Assembly (NCBI RefSeq): GCF_000425805.1
Contig: NZ_KE384455.1
Location: 219,610 to 283,609 of the forward strand
Length of the DNA stretch: 64,000 nucleotides
Direction: 5' to 3'
Origin: Pseudomonas vranovensis DSM 16006
Lineage (GTDB): Bacteria > Pseudomonadota > Gammaproteobacteria > Pseudomonadales > Pseudomonadaceae
Shown here: one piece after another, positions 60,508 to 64,000 of the stretch
Numbering within the stretch: position 1 is the first letter of the stretch
Layout: each line of letters opens with the position of its first letter
Made by a program: the position numbers and the translations under genes
The notes under the pieces: model-generated
The model's database searches: none
Seen by the model: only the letters and a program-made list of their open reading frames with translations
What the model was told of the DNA's origin: nothing

Positions 60508-61449
60508 TTACGCGCGATAAAGAATCGCCGAACCCCACGACAGGCCAACACCAAAGCCGCTGATGGCAACGCGCTTCCAGGCGCCATCGAGCATGTGCTT
60601 CTCCAGCAGCAGGGGCACGCTGGACGACACGGTGTTGCCGGTTTCGAGCATGTCCTTGACGAACTTGTCCTTCACCGTCGACTCCGGGTCCTCTTCAAAG
60701 CGCCGGGCCACGGCATCGACGATGGCCGCACTGCCCTGGTGGATGCAGAAAGCGTCGATATCCGCCGCGCTCAGCCCCGAGGCATCGAGCAGCTCGTGCA
60801 GGTGCGCGGGCACCTTGACCAAGGCGAAGTTGAACACCTGGCGGCCGTTCATGAAGAAGTTGCCGTCGGTAATCTTCAGGTGCGCCGCACCGGAGCCGTC
60901 GGTACCAAAACGCGCCTGGCCCAGTTGCCAGGTAGCATCCTCGCCCATCCAGGTGGCGGTGGCGGCGTCACCGAACAGCATGGTGGTGTTGCGGTCTTCC
61001 GGATCGACGATCTTCGAGTACGGGTCGGCGGTGATCAGCAGGCCGTTCTTCAGGCCTGCGGCCTCCATGAAGCCCTTGATCGCATACAGGCCGTACACGT
61101 AGCCCGAGCAGCCCAGCGACACGTCAAAGGCCGCCACGCGGGTCGACAGGCCCAGTTTGTCCTGGACGATGGCAGCCGTGTGGGGCAAGCCTTCTTCGTC
61201 ACCATTCTGGGTGACCACGATCAGCGCATCGATGGCCTGCGGATCAAGGCCGGGGTTGTTGGCAAACAGGGCCTTGGCCGCCTCTACACAGAGGTCGGAG
61301 GTTTCTTGCTCGTCTGCCTTGCGCGGCAGAAAGGTCGAGCCGATCTTGCCGAAGATGAACGCTTCATCCTTGCCGAATTTCGCACCCTGGGCGTAGTTGT
61401 CCAGGCCAGCGGTGGGCACGTAACTCGCGATACTTTTTATGCCAATCAT
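60508..61449 (-). CDS. FabH-like 3-oxoacyl-ACP synthase III in the flagellin locus
   Basis: A 313-residue thiolase-fold ketosynthase. The Cys-His-Asn triad is visible as Cys114 (LGCSGY), His237 (IHQGS) and Asn272 (GNTVSS). It is shorter and divergent from housekeeping FabH. In P. syringae a similar enzyme belongs to the flagellin glycosylation island between flgL and fliC, and other Pseudomonas keep FabH-like genes there. It probably makes an acyl or modified sugar precursor for flagellin; no glycosyltransferase is adjacent here. GGGAAG lies before the ATG. Confidence 0.88.
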   Translation of the reverse strand: MIGIKSIASYVPTAGLDNYAQGAKFGKDEAFIFGKIGSTFLPRKADEQETSDLCVEAAKALFANNPGLDPQAIDALIVVTQNGDEEGLPHTAAIVQDKLGLSTRVAAFDVSLGCSGYVYGLYAIKGFMEAAGLKNGLLITADPYSKIVDPEDRNTTMLFGDAATATWMGEDATWQLGQARFGTDGSGAAHLKITDGNFFMNGRQVFNFALVKVPAHLHELLDASGLSAADIDAFCIHQGSAAIVDAVARRFEEDPESTVKDKFVKDMLETGNTVSSSVPLLLEKHMLDGAWKRVAISGFGVGLSWGSAILYRA

Positions 61450-61684
61450 TCTGGCTTCCCAATCAAAACTTCAAAGACTGCCGCTCGCAGAACTGAGGGC
61501 GCCAAAAACCGGGTGCACCACCCCTGGGTGGCACATGGCAGCGTTGTTGCCGGGTCCTGCACACAAAAAAAACGGCAACAAATTCTTGCAAATGCCACCG
61601 ATAGAATACAGGGAAGATGCCCGATTTGACTCATTGGTCACACTCAATTGTCTAAGCGGTAGCGACGCTCATCACAACAGGCAT
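61450..61684 (-). other. long leader of the ketosynthase gene with two stem-loops
   Basis: Between the flgL terminator and the ketosynthase start. TTGTTGCCG (61544-61552) pairs perfectly with CGGCAACAA (61573-61581) around a loop with a run of eight T on the minus strand. A second small stem, CCACCC/GGGTGG, lies at about 61518-61530. No clear -35/-10 or -24/-12 element stands out. The function is unknown. Confidence 0.35.
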
Positions 61685-61720
61685 AAAAAACCCCGGCAGG
61701 CATGACTGCCGGCCGGGGTT
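61685..61720 (-). terminator. rho-independent terminator of flgL
   Basis: AACCCCGGC (61689-61697) pairs with GCCGGGGTT (61712-61720), with an inner CGGCAG/CTGCCG stem. On the minus strand the stem ends in TTTTTT. It lies 12 bases after the flgL stop and ends the flgKL transcript. Confidence 0.9.
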
Positions 61721-61732
61721 GTCGGGGCTGCC

Positions 61733-63298
61733 TCAGAGCTTGTTGAACAGGCTCAGCGACGACAGGCGCGAGAATGCCAGCTGCGAGGCCTCCAACATGG
61801 CCTGCTGCAAGGTCAGGGCGATGGCTGCCGTGGACATGTCGGTATTGCCGATCGCGCTCTGGGTGCTCTTGTTGGCCAGCGACAGGCTGGTGTTTTCCTG
61901 GGTCTGGATTTCCAACGAGTTGCCGCGCGCACCGATCGAGCCACGGGTGATGTCGATGCGCTCGCGCGCACTGGCCAGGTTGGCAATGCCCGAGGCTACC
62001 GCTTGCTTGAGGGCGAATTCGGACGCGTTGTCAGTGACCGGCTTGTCCAGTGCCGCGCGCAGCTGACCCAGGGTGTCAAGAACGTTCTGGGTCTTGTGGG
62101 CGTTGGCCGTGACCGCAAACTGATCGCCCGCCTTTGGCGCACCATCGAGTTCGTAGGTGACGCCGGCGACGGTCAGCGAATTACCCGCGACGGCACCTTT
62201 GGCAATAGGTTTGCTGTCGGCGCTGTAAGGCTGGGCGTACAGGGCAAATTCGCTGTCGCTGGTGAACTTGATGACGGCACCGTCGCTCGGGAAGGTGCTG
62301 CGATAGGCCTCGGCATCACTGATGCTGCTACCGGTGACTTGCGCGGTGGACGGGTTGCCGGCGCCGCGGGTTGTGGTCAGCGTGTCGGGACGCGCCTGCA
62401 GGCTGAACACGTGCCCGGCCACGGCGGTGTCGGGATCGTCGCCCTCCTTGAGGTTGACGTCGATCTCGAACTCGACTCCGCGCAGGGCGATGCGGTTGCC
62501 GCCCTCGGTGCTGCTGTCGAAAACACCGTTGGTGGGCGTCTCGCTGGTGATGTCCTTGCCGTTGGCATCGGTGATGCTGTACTGGGTGGCGCTGGTAAAG
62601 GTCAGCTTGTAGGGCTGGCCACTGGCAAAGCCGCCGTCGTTGTAGGTGTTGACCGAGCTCACCAGCCCCTGGGACACGCCAACACGACCGTCGTCCACCG
62701 CAGGCGCCTGCAAAGTGGATTCGGTACGGGCCTTGTTGATGGCCTGGTCGAACACGCTGTAGCCGCTGTCATTGGTGGCCAGGTGCAAGGTATCGGAAAC
62801 CTGCAGGCTGAGCTGGGTCTGGTCACCGTGATAGCTGTAGGTGCCATCGCTGTTGCGCACGTAGGGTGGCGACGAGGTCTTGGAGCCGCCAAACATGTAG
62901 TTGCCGTTGGCATCGCGGGAATTGAGCAGGCCAAATACGTTGGCCTCGATCTCCTTCAGCTCGCTGCTGATCGAAGTGCGGTCGGCATCGCTCAAGCTGC
63001 TGCCACCGGCACGAATGGCCAGTTCACTGGCACGCTGCATGGCTTCGTTAATGGTCGAGAGCACGCTCTCTTCCTGCAGCAACGCGTTATTCACCGTGGT
63101 CATGTTGGCACTGTACTGCCCCAGCAGCGCTTGTTGCTGCTGCAGTAGCAACAAGCGGGCAGCGCCAACCGGATCATCTGCCGCCGTCTGGATACGGATA
63201 CCCGACGACACTTGCTCCTGGGTCTTGGCCGCGTCGGAGAAATTCTTCGAGTAGCTGGTGGCGCTGGTCTCATAGAACTGAGCAGTGGAAATACGCAC
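61733..63298 (-). CDS. flgL: hook-filament junction protein FlgL
   Basis: A 521-residue HAP3. Flagellin-like ends are conserved (MRISTAQFYETSATSYSKNF; VSSGIRIQTAADDPVGAARL; C-terminal LTLQQAMLEASQLAFSRLSS). It is much longer than enteric FlgL (about 317 residues), owing to an inserted central region (about 160-400) with Gly/Ser/Thr-rich repeats. It joins the hook (via FlgK) to FliC. It is 13 bases after flgK. Confidence 0.96.
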   Translation of the reverse strand: MRISTAQFYETSATSYSKNFSDAAKTQEQVSSGIRIQTAADDPVGAARLLLLQQQQALLGQYSANMTTVNNALLQEESVLSTINEAMQRASELAIRAGGSSLSDADRTSISSELKEIEANVFGLLNSRDANGNYMFGGSKTSSPPYVRNSDGTYSYHGDQTQLSLQVSDTLHLATNDSGYSVFDQAINKARTESTLQAPAVDDGRVGVSQGLVSSVNTYNDGGFASGQPYKLTFTSATQYSITDANGKDITSETPTNGVFDSSTEGGNRIALRGVEFEIDVNLKEGDDPDTAVAGHVFSLQARPDTLTTTRGAGNPSTAQVTGSSISDAEAYRSTFPSDGAVIKFTSDSEFALYAQPYSADSKPIAKGAVAGNSLTVAGVTYELDGAPKAGDQFAVTANAHKTQNVLDTLGQLRAALDKPVTDNASEFALKQAVASGIANLASARERIDITRGSIGARGNSLEIQTQENTSLSLANKSTQSAIGNTDMSTAAIALTLQQAMLEASQLAFSRLSSLSLFNKL

Positions 63299-63311
63299 GA
63301 TCGGCTACTCC

Positions 63312-64000
63312 TTACAAGGCGTTGATCAAGGTGCTGAAGGTTTCTTGCGCGGTCTTGATGATCTGCGACGACGCGGTGTAGTAGTGCTGGAACTTGACCA
63401 GGCTGGCCGCCTCGTCATCCAGGTTGACCCCGGACACCGACGCGCGGCTAGCCTTGGCCGAATCGAGCACGGCGCCGCTGGCGGTGGTGTCGATCTTGGC
63501 CTGGGCGGCCTTGGCACCGACGCGTTCGACCAGCGAGGCATAGGCGGAGGTAAAGCTGATGCCGCCACCGGAGCCGGTACCGACCGTGGACTGGGTTTGC
63601 AGGCCCAACAGCGCCTTGGCGTTACGGTTGTCGGACTTACCGTCAGCGTTGAAGCCCAGGGTGAAGCTGTCGTTTGCCGAGGGGCTGCCAGCGATGGTGG
63701 TCTCTACCTTGAAGGTACGTGGATTGCCGCTGGCATCGAGCATTGGATTGCCGGCGGCATCGCGCATCGGCACATTGATGGCCAGGTCATTGTCCTGGCC
63801 CGGCACGATATTGCCGGCAGAAATCTCGCCGCCCTTCGCGTCGAAGATCTTATAGCTTTGCGTGCCACCACTGGCCTCGCCAAACACCACTCGCACGGGC
63901 ATCGAGTGCTTGATCGCCTCCTGCAGTTGCGCCTGCTCGGCACCGCCGTAGATATCCAGGCGCTCGCCCAGGCTCGGCTGGGTGATGGTGCCGGTACCGC
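63312..64000 (-). CDS. flgK: hook-filament junction protein FlgK (C-terminal part)
   Basis: The last 229 codons or so of flgK; the start lies beyond the right edge. The C-terminal flagellin-like helix is conserved: NLDDEAASLVKFQHYYTASS and IIKTAQETFSTLINAL. FlgK (HAP1) is the first junction protein on the hook. The central portion seen here is rich in Gly, Asn and Asp, as in large surface domains. flgL follows. Confidence 0.95.
   Translation of the reverse strand, partial: GTGTITQPSLGERLDIYGGAEQAQLQEAIKHSMPVRVVFGEASGGTQSYKIFDAKGGEISAGNIVPGQDNDLAINVPMRDAAGNPMLDASGNPRTFKVETTIAGSPSANDSFTLGFNADGKSDNRNAKALLGLQTQSTVGTGSGGGISFTSAYASLVERVGAKAAQAKIDTTASGAVLDSAKASRASVSGVNLDDEAASLVKFQHYYTASSQIIKTAQETFSTLINAL

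Noticed and set aside
62003..63148. 381-codon open frame opposite flgL
   Set aside because: Antisense of a Gly/Thr-rich gene, with no start signal or family match.

Overview
The window reads as chromosomal DNA of a polarly flagellated Pseudomonas, most likely of the P. putida group. The gene order, high GC, System I cytochrome c maturation genes, FleQ/FleSR/FliA flagellar hierarchy, ParC/ParP chemotaxis partners and putida-type palindromic (REP) repeats all point there. I saw no rRNA, tRNA, insertion sequence, prophage or CRISPR array. The species call is inference from gene content.

Bases 1-12900 hold metabolic and accessory genes in small units. These are a CGWC DsbA-like oxidoreductase meeting a LysR regulator tail to tail, an alpha/beta hydrolase, a DMT exporter with a divergent Lrp regulator, and a four-gene locus with the order and content of the D-glutamate utilisation system dguRABC. 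A histidine phosphatase-fold protein, an FKBP isomerase, a second DMT exporter with a divergent GcvA-like regulator, a GFA-family zinc protein, a 2-hydroxyacid dehydrogenase and a small proline-rich lipoprotein follow. Bases 12916-19859 are the complete ccmABCDEFGHI operon for haem export, chaperoning and attachment to c-type apocytochromes. Divergent from it are a second FliK-like protein and a stand-alone FlhB C-terminal-domain protein.

From 22123 to the right edge almost everything is on the minus strand and is one flagellar/chemotaxis supercluster. In transcription order (right to left) it runs: flgK (partial), flgL, a FabH-like ketosynthase, fliC, flaG, fliD, fliS, fliT, fleQ, fleSR, fliEFGHIJ, the HsbA/HsbR/HptB partner-switching module, fliK, fliLMNOPQR-flhB, flhA-flhF-fleN-fliA, cheY-cheZ-cheA-cheB-motC-motD-parC-parP-cheW and a DUF2802 gene. 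FleQ starts the cascade with sigma-54, and FleSR drives middle genes. Good -24/-12 elements are visible before fleSR, fliE, fliK, fliL and flhA. FliA (sigma-28) drives fliC from a recognisable promoter. FlhF and FleN set flagellar position and number, and ParC/ParP place the chemosensory array at the pole.

The most interesting points are: a fourfold motif repeat in the CheA linker; REP repeats that supply the last 17 codons of one gene, sit on the stop codon of another and form a very long perfect hairpin inside the fliG-fliH junction; the fliK-like/FlhB-C-terminal gene pair away from the main export genes; the ketosynthase stranded between flagellin and flgL without glycosyltransferases; and a TTG start for CheY supported by the Shine-Dalgarno position.
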